Under the pieces are notes generated by a model. That model did not search any database. It had not been told where the DNA came from and saw nothing but the letters and a program-made list of their open reading frames with translations. Made by a program: the position numbers and the translations under genes. Below, piece after piece: positions 27,989-36,727 of a stretch of DNA of 64,000 nt. Source of the DNA: CAVQOB01 sp963714325. Its GTDB lineage: Bacteria > Pseudomonadota > Alphaproteobacteria > Rhizobiales > Hyphomicrobiaceae. Location: NCBI GenBank assembly GCA_963714325.1, contig CAVQOB010000003.1, positions 372,001 through 436,000 of the forward strand, read 5' to 3'. Numbering within the stretch: position 1 is the first letter of the stretch; each line of letters starts with the position of its first letter.

Positions 27989-28696
27989 ATGGCGTCTGAT
28001 GATATCGTGCTGGCCGAACTTGCCGACGACGACCTCGTCCAACAGATGCACAATGATCTCTATGACGGTCTCAAAGACGAGATCATCGAGGGTGTGACGA
28101 TCCTGCTTCGGCGGGACTGGACGCCCTACAAAGTTCTAACGGTCGCGTTGGTTGAAGGGATGCGCATCGTCGGCGAGGATTTCCGGGATGGCATCCTTTT
28201 TGTTCCCGAAGTCCTCCTGTCGGCGAATGCCATGAAGGCCGGGATGGCGATCTTGAAGCCGCTGCTGGCCGAGACAGGAGCGCCGAAGATCGGAAAAATG
28301 GTGATTGGGACCGTCAAAGGCGATATCCATGATATCGGCAAGAACCTCGTTTGCATGATGATGGAAGGCGCGGGGTTCGAGGTGGTCGATCTCGGCATCA
28401 ACACTTCGGTTGAGAAATTCCTCGAAGCGCTCGAAACGCACAAACCGGACATTCTCGGAATGTCGGCGCTGCTGACGACGACGATGCCCTATATGAAGGT
28501 CGTGATCGATACGTTGAAGGACAAGGGTATTCGCGACAACTACACGGTGATGGTTGGCGGCGCGCCGTTGAACGCGGATTTTGCAAAGGCGGTTGGTGCC
28601 GACGTCTATTGCCGCGACGCTGCGGTGACCGTTGAAACCGCCAAGGACTTCATGAAGCGCAAGCACAATCAGCGGGGCGCTGTGGCGGCAGGTTGA
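27989..28696 (+). CDS. Corrinoid (cobalamin)-binding methyl carrier protein
   Basis: This 235-residue protein has a helical cap domain (residues 1-100) with VLTVALVEGMRIVGEDF and FVPEVLLSANAMKAG. The Rossmann-like B12 domain follows, with the lower-ligand motif GDIHDIGKN (D-x-H-x-x-G), SALLTTTM and VGGAPL. It is the MtbC/MtmC/MttC type used with methylamine, betaine or related methyltransferases. The cognate methyltransferases are not in the window. The activator (3311-5365) and a homocysteine methyltransferase-like protein are 22 kb away, so the pathway appears split. The start at 27989 matches the family N-terminus. Confidence 0.9.
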   Translation: MASDDIVLAELADDDLVQQMHNDLYDGLKDEIIEGVTILLRRDWTPYKVLTVALVEGMRIVGEDFRDGILFVPEVLLSANAMKAGMAILKPLLAETGAPKIGKMVIGTVKGDIHDIGKNLVCMMMEGAGFEVVDLGINTSVEKFLEALETHKPDILGMSALLTTTMPYMKVVIDTLKDKGIRDNYTVMVGGAPLNADFAKAVGADVYCRDAAVTVETAKDFMKRKHNQRGAVAAG

Positions 28697-28942
28697 GGAC
28701 GGCCGAATCGCATGTTTAGTGCCGGCTGATTGCTGCGGTTTGGCAGGCTCGTCGCACCGGTGCGCTTCTACAACACGTACATTTCCAATGGTTGCCCGCC
28801 AGGTGGGCCCTTGGACTCGGGGTCCGTCATCGGAGATGATGGGACAGCATCCGGTGATTCGCGCGTCCGGATCCATGCAGCATCGTCCGGCAGGCCCAAG
28901 AGGCTGGTCGAACTGTGGGAACTGTTCGGGGAACCGTCAGAT

Positions 28943-30151
28943 ATGGACGCCGTGATACTCGCGCCATCCGACAAAGTCAGGGTGATCGATCCAGCTCGCA
29001 TCCGGGATATCATTCTGGTGCGCGTGGCCGTGGAAACGCGCGACATGTCGCGTGCGGAGATCGCCAAGGATATCAGCACCATCGTGAGTGCAAGGCTGTC
29101 GGCAACGGAGTGCCGGCACGCCGTTGACCGCAATCTCGCCGCGTTGGCCGATGCAGGGCTGGTGACGTTGCGGACGGTGGCGGTGCTGGCGACGGATGCC
29201 GGGCGCAAGCGGGCGCAGATGGTGCTTGGCGGGAAAGGCGCATTGCCAAAGTCGTGGCGTGAAGCACGTGACGTGCGGCTGGTGGCCAGGGCGATTGGTC
29301 TTGACGATGCTTCGAGCGCGCGGCTGAAGTTGCTATTGAAGGCGGATGGCCTCAAGGCTGCAATCGTGCAACAGGCATTCGGGGTGTCGTTGCGTGGGCT
29401 GGTGACAGCGTCGCGGCTCAGAGCCGGGCTTGCGGTGGTGGCGCTGGAGCGGGCGTTTGGGCAGTCGGGCGGCGGGTCGCCGGCGCGCAAAACCGGGTTG
29501 TCGGCCAAGGACGGGCGTAAGCTTGCCAGTCAACTCACGGCCGAGCAGGGCAACTATGGTACGGATTCTCGCCTGATCGCGGTATTGGCCATTCAGGTGA
29601 CGCGGGCAATCGCTGGAGATTTTGCCAGCCTGCAAAGCGCCGTGCTGCAGCACTACGTGTTTGGTGAGAAAGTTTTAGATGACATGCTCGCGGCGGCTGG
29701 CAAGCGGAAGCCCGAGCGGCGACGCCGGTCTGTGCGGCGCCGTGGTGACTATCAGGCGCCGGTGCAGCTGGATCTACTGTTCGGTGGTCAACGCGCTGAA
29801 CCGGTTCCGGTGACGGTCCGCGTGCCAGTCGAACGCGCGGTCAGTATCGCGCGTCCGGATTTGAATGCCTTCACGGCAGAAGTGCGCCGCTTGGCTGACG
29901 GTGTGGCCGAGGGGTGGCCGGGCAATCGGAAGGCCTTCATCAATCGTGTCTGGCGGGTGACTCAAGCGCAGCGGCCGGAATGGGGGCTGTCGGAGATCGA
30001 GTTCAAGGCGATGCTGACGGAAGCGCATCGTGCAGGAGGATTGGCGCTGGCGCATGCCGATCTCAAAGACAGCAAGACGCTCAAAGACGTGCAGGAATCG
30101 CAGATCGCCTTCAAGAACACGATCTTTCATTTTATTCGCGCGGATGGATGA
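28943..30151 (+). CDS. Unrecognised winged-helix-like protein, partner of the double ATPase
   Basis: The protein has 402 residues from the ATG at 28943; the frame is open further upstream. The N-terminal 90 residues are helix-rich with a winged-helix pattern (SRAEIAKDISTIV ... RNLAALADAGLV). A central helical region of about 150 residues follows, then a strongly basic linker (KRKPERRRRSVRRR) and a conserved-looking C-terminal domain ending LKDVQESQIAFKNTIFHF. No enzyme motif is visible. It ends 71 nt before the 1149-residue ATPase gene, so the two are likely an operon. A DNA-binding or adaptor role for the ATPase is inference. Confidence 0.7.
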   Translation: MDAVILAPSDKVRVIDPARIRDIILVRVAVETRDMSRAEIAKDISTIVSARLSATECRHAVDRNLAALADAGLVTLRTVAVLATDAGRKRAQMVLGGKGALPKSWREARDVRLVARAIGLDDASSARLKLLLKADGLKAAIVQQAFGVSLRGLVTASRLRAGLAVVALERAFGQSGGGSPARKTGLSAKDGRKLASQLTAEQGNYGTDSRLIAVLAIQVTRAIAGDFASLQSAVLQHYVFGEKVLDDMLAAAGKRKPERRRRSVRRRGDYQAPVQLDLLFGGQRAEPVPVTVRVPVERAVSIARPDLNAFTAEVRRLADGVAEGWPGNRKAFINRVWRVTQAQRPEWGLSEIEFKAMLTEAHRAGGLALAHADLKDSKTLKDVQESQIAFKNTIFHFIRADG

Positions 30152-30222
30152 GCACGCTCCGCCGCTGCTGCTGAGCGGTCGGTTGGTTTGGTTCTTGCGG
30201 CGACTTGGACATAAGAGGTTTC

Positions 30223-33200
30223 ATGTATTCCCAGGCTCACATCGCGTCACCACAGACGCCGACGCCAACGGACGGCGCTTCTCGAGCCTTCGAGCATTCC
30301 ATCACGTGGGAGGACGACATCTGGCGGGCAGATCCGGTTGATGTTGAACTGGTGCATGCGAAGGCGCGGCGGAAGTTTCTCGACCTGCTGGAACTGATCA
30401 CGGGCGATGCGGGCGCGCAGATGCAAGCGCGGATCCAGTTGTTCCATGGCCAGTCGGGGGCCGGTAAGACACATTTGATCCGGGCGCTCAGGACCTCGGC
30501 GCATCGTGCCGGTAAGGCTTACTTCGGTTATGCGCAGATGACGCCGGACGTAGCGAACTATGCCGACTACTTTCTGCGGCGGTTGATCAACTCGCTTGAG
30601 AAACCGTACAATCCAGATATCGGCGGGGAAACGGCGCTGCAGCGGCTGACCGATCGGATGGTCGGAGATAAGCAGATCCTGAGTGAAGCGGCGTTGCTGG
30701 AGTTGCGCGAAGCCAATCTCGATGATCAGCAGTTGGCTGAGCTGGTGTTAAGGCTCGCTGATGAGATCGTCGTCAGCCCGAAATTCGCGGGCCAAGAGAT
30801 CGATATCAACATCATCAGGGCGTTGCTCTATCTGCAGCGATCCGATCCGCGGATCGATCAGCGGGTAAGGCAGTATCTCTATGGCCGCGAGTTGACGGAG
30901 TTGGCGCGGCCGGCGGTGGCGGCGCTCGATCCCAACCGTGGCGATGGGCGGGCCTTCGACATCATCGAGGGGCTCGGCCGGCTGATGTGGATGGTGGACG
31001 GCGCAGCGCTGGTCTTCACCATCGATCAGGTGGAGGATCTGCGCTTCTTCGATGACTTTCAGGATCGTTTTCAGAAGGCGGTTCGCGATCTGATCCAGAT
31101 TGCCAACCGGCTGCCACGGTCGGTGATCCTGATCTCGTGTCTCGGTGACTTCTACGACAAGGTGCGGGAGGTCCTGGCGCAATCGTACGTCGATCGCATC
31201 GAGAAATCGGGTCCGGTGCCGCTGGTCGATACGCGCACGATCGAGGAAGCGCGACTGATCATCAGCCGCCGCCTGGAGCATCAGGTGACGCTTGGCACGT
31301 ATGTTGGGCAAACCGATCCAATGCAGGTGTTCGGGGCCGAGTTTTTCAATGATCTCGGTGGGCTTTCGACGCGGCGACTGCTGGAGCTGGCGCAGGCCCG
31401 TTGCCGGGAGATGGCGGGCCAGATCAGTGCGCAACAACCGGAGGGCGCGGCGGATGCGCCGCCGAGCTTCATGAGCGCGCTGGTGGCGGCGCTGGGTGGA
31501 TCGTTGTTCGTTGGCGATGCGCCGACGCCGGCGGTTGCGGAAACGGCGCAGCAATCGGATTTCCGGGAGCGGTGGGAGCGATTCAGCGCCGACGCTTCGC
31601 CGGAAATTTCGGCCGATGATCAAGAGCTGCTGAATATCCTTTCGGCGGCGATGTTGCTCGGGCGCGACGAGTGGGGTGGGGTGGTCGATGTTTCGATCGT
31701 CGCGCTATCGCTCGGGGAAGATGTCCCGGCGATCGATATGACGCTGAAGCATCGCTCGGGGTTCACGACGGAGAGCCGGATCTTCCTGTGCAACCGTAAA
31801 ATGCAGGGCGGGTCGTTCAAGCGGCAGCTCGATAGCGCCCTGACGCATATGGGCACTAAGGCCTGCTTCATGTTGCGGGCCAGTGATTTCCCGACGATCT
31901 CGAAGAAGAATCAGGCCTCGGCGTCGTTCCGGCGGTTCCGGGAAAGCGGTGGTCGCCCGCTGGTGGTACCCAACGCCGATTGGGAACGGATGATGACGGT
32001 CAGGGAGTTCCACGCGCATCACAAGAATGATCTGGGGTTCGGCGACTGGTTCGAGCAATCCAAACTGCTGTCGAGCATCGGCTGCATCGTGCAATTGCTG
32101 CGGCTCGATCTGTTCAATCGCAACGTGACCAAGGTCGATGGTGTTGCGAAGGCGGCGTTGACAGCGGTTGTCGAGGCGGCTGGCAAAGCGTTTGCGCAAG
32201 GCCATCCGGCGCGTGCTGGCGAGCCGCTGCCGTCGGCAGGTGGCGCGCCGATCGGGTTGTTGCCGGTGCAGTATCTTGGCGACGATCGCGTTGGAGATGC
32301 GTCAGCTGACGCCACGGCGCCATCAGAGGTTCCGCTGGATGAAGGGCTGCCGCTGTCAGCTATTCTTGACGAAGATGGCGAGGATCTCGGGAGCATCATG
32401 GCGGGCCGGGTCAGCCGTACCGGCAAGGCCGTGACGCTGAACAAAAGTGTCCTCAAGCGCCATGCGGCGGTGCTCGGTGGTTCGGGTTCGGGCAAAACGA
32501 CGTTGGCCCTGTGCATCATCGAGCAGCTGTTGCTGAAGGGCATTCCGGCAATTCTGATCGATCGCAAAGGCGATCTGTGCAGCTATGCCAATCCGGATGT
32601 CTGGCGGGCGCTCGATTCCGATTTCAGCGATCGACGCGGCGAGCGGGAGAAACTCGCCGATTCGATCGATGTCGCGGTCTATACGCCGGGGCGAACATCG
32701 GGCCGGCCGATCTCGATCACGCTGCTGCCGAATGGCATTCGCGAGCTTCCCGAGCATGAGCAGCAGTTGCTGGCCAATCTCTCGTCGGCGGCGCTCGGCG
32801 ACATGCTGCATCTGAAAAATTCGGCGACGCATCAGAAACAGTCGGGGACGCTGTCGGTCGCCTTGAAGCTGCTCGGGCAACGCTCAGCGACGCAAGTGAT
32901 GTTGTCCGATCTCATTCACATTCTTGAGGAGGATGATCCGGAGCTGGCGGAAGCGACGCAGCGCATGGATCCTTCGGGTAAGTTGCGGCGCGATCTGGTT
33001 GCGCAGCTGGATAGCTTGCGACATCGGAATGCCTCGTTGTTTGATGGCAGCGGTGAACCCTTGAGCATGGAGCAGTTGCTCGGAATTGGTCCATTCCGGC
33101 GGCCCGATGGGCGGACGCGGCTGTCGATCATCTATACGGGCTTCCTTGGCGACAACGAGAATATCCTGTTCTGGGTGGCGCAGTTCCTGTCGGAAGCGCT

Positions 33201-33672
33201 GCGGTTCTGCCAACGCAATCCGAATGATGAGCTGCAAGCTGTCGTCATGTTCGACGAAGCCGATCTCTACATTCCGGCGACCGCCAAACCGGCGACGGCG
33301 GAGCCGCTGCAAAGTCTGTTGAAGCGTGCCCGTTCGGCCGGCCTCGGCATGATGCTGGCCACACAATCGCCGGGCGATCTCGACTACAAGAGCCGTGATC
33401 AGATCACGAGTTGGTTCATCGGGCGTGTGCGTGAAGATACGGCACTGCGTAAGCTCAAGGCGGCGTTCCAAAGCGAAAGTGGCCTCGATCCCGCGGTGGT
33501 GCTGCCGCATCAGACCGTTGGTGAGTTCCATCTGGTGCAAGAAGGCCTGGTGCGCGCCATGCGAGCGCATCGGTCGCTGATCAACGCGGAACAGGTGCCT
33601 TTTGACAGAATTGAGCACTTGGCGCGCGAGACCAAGGGCCAGGACGAGAAGCAGTTGCGGTTGTTCAGTTGA
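30223..33672 (+). CDS. Large double P-loop ATPase: N-terminal AAA-like domain and C-terminal HerA/FtsK-like module
   Basis: The protein has 1149 residues from the ATG at 30223 (AAGAGG upstream). The N-terminal ATPase has Walker A GQSGAGKTH (76-84) and Walker B-like LVFTIDQVED. A middle region of about 200 residues (near 470-670) is of unknown fold. The C-terminal module has Walker A GGSGSGKTT (near 751), AILIDRKGDL, Walker B VVMFDEADLYIP (near 1006) and the ATQSPGDLDYKSRDQI sensor/arginine region typical of HerA/VirB4/FtsK translocases. HerA-type motors move DNA in repair, conjugation and phage defence (for example DptH, SIR2-HerA). No nuclease motif is visible. It pairs with the 28943 gene. 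A defence or DNA-processing role is inference. Confidence 0.8.
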   Translation: MYSQAHIASPQTPTPTDGASRAFEHSITWEDDIWRADPVDVELVHAKARRKFLDLLELITGDAGAQMQARIQLFHGQSGAGKTHLIRALRTSAHRAGKAYFGYAQMTPDVANYADYFLRRLINSLEKPYNPDIGGETALQRLTDRMVGDKQILSEAALLELREANLDDQQLAELVLRLADEIVVSPKFAGQEIDINIIRALLYLQRSDPRIDQRVRQYLYGRELTELARPAVAALDPNRGDGRAFDIIEGLGRLMWMVDGAALVFTIDQVEDLRFFDDFQDRFQKAVRDLIQIANRLPRSVILISCLGDFYDKVREVLAQSYVDRIEKSGPVPLVDTRTIEEARLIISRRLEHQVTLGTYVGQTDPMQVFGAEFFNDLGGLSTRRLLELAQARCREMAGQISAQQPEGAADAPPSFMSALVAALGGSLFVGDAPTPAVAETAQQSDFRERWERFSADASPEISADDQELLNILSAAMLLGRDEWGGVVDVSIVALSLGEDVPAIDMTLKHRSGFTTESRIFLCNRKMQGGSFKRQLDSALTHMGTKACFMLRASDFPTISKKNQASASFRRFRESGGRPLVVPNADWERMMTVREFHAHHKNDLGFGDWFEQSKLLSSIGCIVQLLRLDLFNRNVTKVDGVAKAALTAVVEAAGKAFAQGHPARAGEPLPSAGGAPIGLLPVQYLGDDRVGDASADATAPSEVPLDEGLPLSAILDEDGEDLGSIMAGRVSRTGKAVTLNKSVLKRHAAVLGGSGSGKTTLALCIIEQLLLKGIPAILIDRKGDLCSYANPDVWRALDSDFSDRRGEREKLADSIDVAVYTPGRTSGRPISITLLPNGIRELPEHEQQLLANLSSAALGDMLHLKNSATHQKQSGTLSVALKLLGQRSATQVMLSDLIHILEEDDPELAEATQRMDPSGKLRRDLVAQLDSLRHRNASLFDGSGEPLSMEQLLGIGPFRRPDGRTRLSIIYTGFLGDNENILFWVAQFLSEALRFCQRNPNDELQAVVMFDEADLYIPATAKPATAEPLQSLLKRARSAGLGMMLATQSPGDLDYKSRDQITSWFIGRVREDTALRKLKAAFQSESGLDPAVVLPHQTVGEFHLVQEGLVRAMRAHRSLINAEQVPFDRIEHLARETKGQDEKQLRLFS

Positions 33673-33725
33673 TCGCGAGGGACGTGATCGCGAGGGACTG
33701 TGAACGCGAGGGACGTGATCGTGCG
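33671..33725. repeat. Short tandem repeat after the double-ATPase gene
   Basis: Three to four units of about 15 bp (GATCGCGAGGGACGT and variants) begin at the stop codon at 33670-33672. Confidence 0.65.
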
Positions 33726-33769
33726 GGTTTGCAGGGATCTGGGACCGGCGTGACTGGACAAAAACAAAT

Positions 33770-33820
33770 GAACCGGTCCTGGATGCGCCGCCTTGCATCG
33801 GAGCATCCATTGACCGGTTC
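33770..33820. terminator. Two-part stem-loop between the ATPase and LysR genes
   Basis: GAACCGGTC (33770-33778) pairs with 33812-33820, and an inner arm TGGATGC (33780-33786) pairs with 33803-33809. There is no T-run. It may be a terminator or a palindromic repeat. The rest of 33826-34003 is A+T-richer and probably carries the lysR promoter. Confidence 0.4.
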
Positions 33821-34003
33821 GGCAATTCAGTGGCATTAAAAATTGATCAATATCGTCGACAACAATTTTAGCCGATGGTGTCCGACATCACTGACTTGCA
33901 TTCAGAGATGTACCTACCAGGGCCAATAAAAGGACTGTTGCACATTTCCTCTGTATTGTACCAATGAGATATTCCTGCTGGAGCCATTTGGAACTTTTAT
34001 AGC

Positions 34004-34897
34004 ATGCGCGGCTTTAACCCGGATCAACTTAAGGCCCTGGCCGAGGTTGTCGAGCAAGGCAGCTTCACGGCCGCCGCGCGCCGCCTCAGCCTATCGCAAC
34101 CTGCGGTCAGTATCCAGATTCGGGAGCTTGAGGAACGTTGCGGGTTGACGTTGCTTGAGCGCACGGGGCGGCGTCCAACATTGACGGCGGCGGGGCAGGA
34201 TCTGCTGGTGCATGCCAAGAGGATTGCACACGAAAACGATTTAGCCTTGGCGACGATGCGACGGCACAAGAATGGCGCTTTGGGCCGGGTGCGTGTCGGT
34301 ATGAGTACGACGACGTTGAGTTATCTAGCCGGCGACGCCTTGCGGCAGTTGCGTCGCCAGCATCCGACACTGCAGGTCTCGGTTGCCGTTGGGACGTCGC
34401 CGGAGCTGGCTAATCTGGTCCGGGATAACGATCTGGATCTGGCTATCGTTACCTTGCCAATTGACATGGCCCAACTCGCCAGCGCGGTGATGCTGGAAGA
34501 TGAATTGGTGGCGATTTTACCGGCTGATTGGACGGGGATACCATCCCAGATCACGCCGGCCTACATGTCTGAGCAGCCGTTGGTGTTGGAACATCGTGCG
34601 GCGGTGTTACGCGCCATGGTGCTGGAATGGCTGCGGGATGGCGGGATCAATCTGGAAAGTGTGTTGGAGCTCACCCATTTGGAGGCGATCAAAGCAGCGG
34701 TGGCAGCGGGCATTGGTGCTTCGATTGTGCCGCACGTGCTGGTACAGGGTGATCAACTTTCCAAGGGCATTGCCGTGCACCCATTGAAGCCAAAGCTGCT
34801 GCGAAAACTCGCCATCGTGCAGCGACGTGACAAGGCTATGACCGATGCCATTGCCGTCGTTCGTAAGACATTGATGCAGTGCCGTGTCGTCCCATGA
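34004..34897 (+). CDS. LysR-family transcriptional regulator
   Basis: This 297-residue protein has the N-terminal winged helix-turn-helix LKALAEVVEQGSFTAAARRL and SLSQPAVSIQIRELEERCGLTLLERTG in the standard LysR register. A type 2 periplasmic-binding-protein effector domain follows (residues 90-295), with VGMSTTTLSYLAGDALRQL and GIGASIVPHVLV. The regulated genes and inducer are unknown. The nearest downstream metabolic gene is the FAH-family hydrolase at 35654, but the 750-bp gap makes that link weak. Confidence 0.9.
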   Translation: MRGFNPDQLKALAEVVEQGSFTAAARRLSLSQPAVSIQIRELEERCGLTLLERTGRRPTLTAAGQDLLVHAKRIAHENDLALATMRRHKNGALGRVRVGMSTTTLSYLAGDALRQLRRQHPTLQVSVAVGTSPELANLVRDNDLDLAIVTLPIDMAQLASAVMLEDELVAILPADWTGIPSQITPAYMSEQPLVLEHRAAVLRAMVLEWLRDGGINLESVLELTHLEAIKAAVAAGIGASIVPHVLVQGDQLSKGIAVHPLKPKLLRKLAIVQRRDKAMTDAIAVVRKTLMQCRVVP

Positions 34898-35068
34898 TGC
34901 CGTTTCCGCCGAGCCCGGTTTCCTACGCTCCGTCAAGTCGATTGAGATTTTGACTGTTGATATCTTCGTTTTTTGGTGCAAAACTTCTGCTTTCGGTCTA
35001 CTTTGGCCATGTGAGTACCCTGGGCGGGGCGTTCACGACGGTGATCTCTGAGGGGAGAGCATCGTTTG

Positions 35069-35188
35069 GTGCGGTTGAGTTATGCGGGTCGTATCATGCT
35101 TGATAAGTCATTTATCTTCATGGCGTTAGCTTGTGCTGTGGCGCCGTTTCTCGGTGTCGGTGCGTACGTGCTGACGCTGGGCCTTTAA
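35069..35188 (+). CDS. Possible 39-residue membrane peptide
   Basis: A GTG at 35069 follows AGGGGAGAG by 11 nt. The reading ends at 35188 with one hydrophobic helix (FIFMALACAVAPFLGVGAYV). An inner ATG is at 35099. Support is weak: a plausible start and a hydrophobic segment only. It is the only candidate gene in the 34898-35653 spacer. Confidence 0.25.
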   Translation: MRLSYAGRIMLDKSFIFMALACAVAPFLGVGAYVLTLGL

Positions 35189-35348
35189 CGTCCAATTGGT
35201 TCGGGCGTGTGGGCGTTGGTCCTGGTGGTGCCGCTGTTGGTCCGTTGTTGGCCAATAACGCGGTGGGGTCTTTTTGCGCGCAGCGCGGATTTTGCCACTT
35301 CTGGATCATTGCTCCGGCTTGCCTTGCGCATCCTGTTCTTGCAGCTCC

Positions 35349-35393
35349 CAACTTTGCATCTCGCAACTTTGCATCTCGCAACTTTGCATCTCG
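35349..35393. repeat. 15-bp tandem repeat, three exact units with degenerate flanks
   Basis: CAACTTTGCATCTCG occurs three times in a row at 35349, 35364 and 35379. Degenerate copies based on CTTGC extend it from about 35310 to 35445. It lies in the otherwise gene-poor spacer 34898-35653. Confidence 0.8.
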
Positions 35394-35653
35394 CAATCTT
35401 GCGCATGCTGTCCTTGCGCCTTCAAACCTTGCGCCTCCCAGTGAATTGTGGCTCGCCTGTTGACGGCTGTCGATGATGGTGCTTCGGGCCACAGTTACTT
35501 CGGATTGCTGCCAATTTTGTCGTCGTTGACCCAGGCCATGCGCGGCGCAGCGTGTTGGGCTGCCATGCGCGAACTTGCGTATCGTCAGGCTGGACTTGTG
35601 CGCTGCCGCCTTTTACGCATGTGGTCATAGTCCTCCAAGGAGCCTGCAGTCTC

Positions 35654-36502
35654 ATGAAACTTGTGCGATTTGGTGCGCCCGGCGCTGAAAAACCGGGCCT
35701 CGTCGATGCCAACGGAAAAATTCGCGATTTGTCGGCGCACGTGAAGGACATCACCGGCGACGTTCTGTCGCCGCAGAGCCTTGCCAAGTTGAAGGCGATC
35801 GACCCTAAGACACTGCCGGAAGCGCCGGTGGGCGTGCGCATCGGGTCGCCAGTCGGCCGCGTGCACAACTTTATCGCGGTCGGGCTCAATTACGCTGATC
35901 ACGCGAAGGAGACGGGCTCGCCGATTCCGAAAGAGCCAATTCTGTTCAATAAACTCGCGAACTGCATCGTCGGGCCGAATGACGATGTGATGATCCCGAA
36001 GGGCTCGCTGAAGCTCGACTGGGAAGTTGAGATCGCGTTCGTGATGGGGCGCCGTACGCGCTACGTCGAAGAGAAAGATGCGCTGTCGTATGTCGCGGGT
36101 TTTGCACTTTGCAATGACGTGTCCGAGCGGCATTTCCAGGCTGAACGCGGCGGTCAATGGATGAAGGGCAAGTGCTTCGAGACATCGGGTCCGCTTGGGC
36201 CATGGCTGGTCACGACAGATGAGATCAAGGACGTGCAAAAACTTTCAATGCATCTCGATGTCAACGGCAAGCGGATGCAGACCGGATCAACAGCCACGAT
36301 GATCTTCGGCATCGCGCATCTCGTGCACTACATCAGCCAATTCATGGTTCTGGAAGCAGGCGACGTGGTGACGACGGGGACGCCGCCTGGCGTCGGTCTC
36401 GGCATGAAACCGCAGGTGTTCCTGAAGGCCGGCGATGTAATGTCGCTGGGTATCGAGGGACTTGGCGATCAGAAGCAGAAGGTCGTGCCGTTCAAACTGT
36501 GA
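35654..36502 (+). CDS. Fumarylacetoacetate hydrolase (FAH) superfamily protein
   Basis: This 282-residue protein begins MKLVRFGAPGAEKPGL. The FAH core has NFIAVGLNYADHAKETG, LFNKLANCIVGPNDDV, LDWEVEIAFVMG (metal-binding E-x-E), FALCNDVSERHFQ and the C-terminal GDVVTTGTPPGVGLG. The family includes fumarylpyruvate hydrolases, 2-keto-4-pentenoate-type hydratases and oxaloacetate decarboxylases. It needs a divalent metal and acts in the cytoplasm. The exact substrate is not determined; aromatic or keto-acid catabolism is likely. Confidence 0.88.
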   Translation: MKLVRFGAPGAEKPGLVDANGKIRDLSAHVKDITGDVLSPQSLAKLKAIDPKTLPEAPVGVRIGSPVGRVHNFIAVGLNYADHAKETGSPIPKEPILFNKLANCIVGPNDDVMIPKGSLKLDWEVEIAFVMGRRTRYVEEKDALSYVAGFALCNDVSERHFQAERGGQWMKGKCFETSGPLGPWLVTTDEIKDVQKLSMHLDVNGKRMQTGSTATMIFGIAHLVHYISQFMVLEAGDVVTTGTPPGVGLGMKPQVFLKAGDVMSLGIEGLGDQKQKVVPFKL

Positions 36503-36727
36503 ACGCAAGTGTTGTGGTTTGATTGAATGGTGGAAGGGGCGGCTTAGGGCGTGCCCCTTTCATTGCTTCCGCACAGCGTTTCATAGCGGCCCGCGGAAAC
36601 TTCGACTCGGATCGTCCGACTGCGGCCCGGCATGCTCTTTATCTGGCGCGACCGCCCCACAACCCCACGCGCGGACACAGGCCCATCGAGATGGAAGAAC
36701 ACAAGTCGATCGTTGCGTTGGCCGGTA

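Noticed and set aside
35349..35393. Possible CRISPR array
   Set aside because: The repeats are directly contiguous without spacers, and no cas genes are present.
35131..35463. Frames on both strands over the 15-bp repeat reading as five-residue repeats (for example LRDAK units on the minus strand)
   Set aside because: A 15-bp tandem repeat gives a five-residue periodicity in every frame. The flanking sequence is low-complexity, and there is no ribosome-binding site or recognised pentapeptide family pattern.
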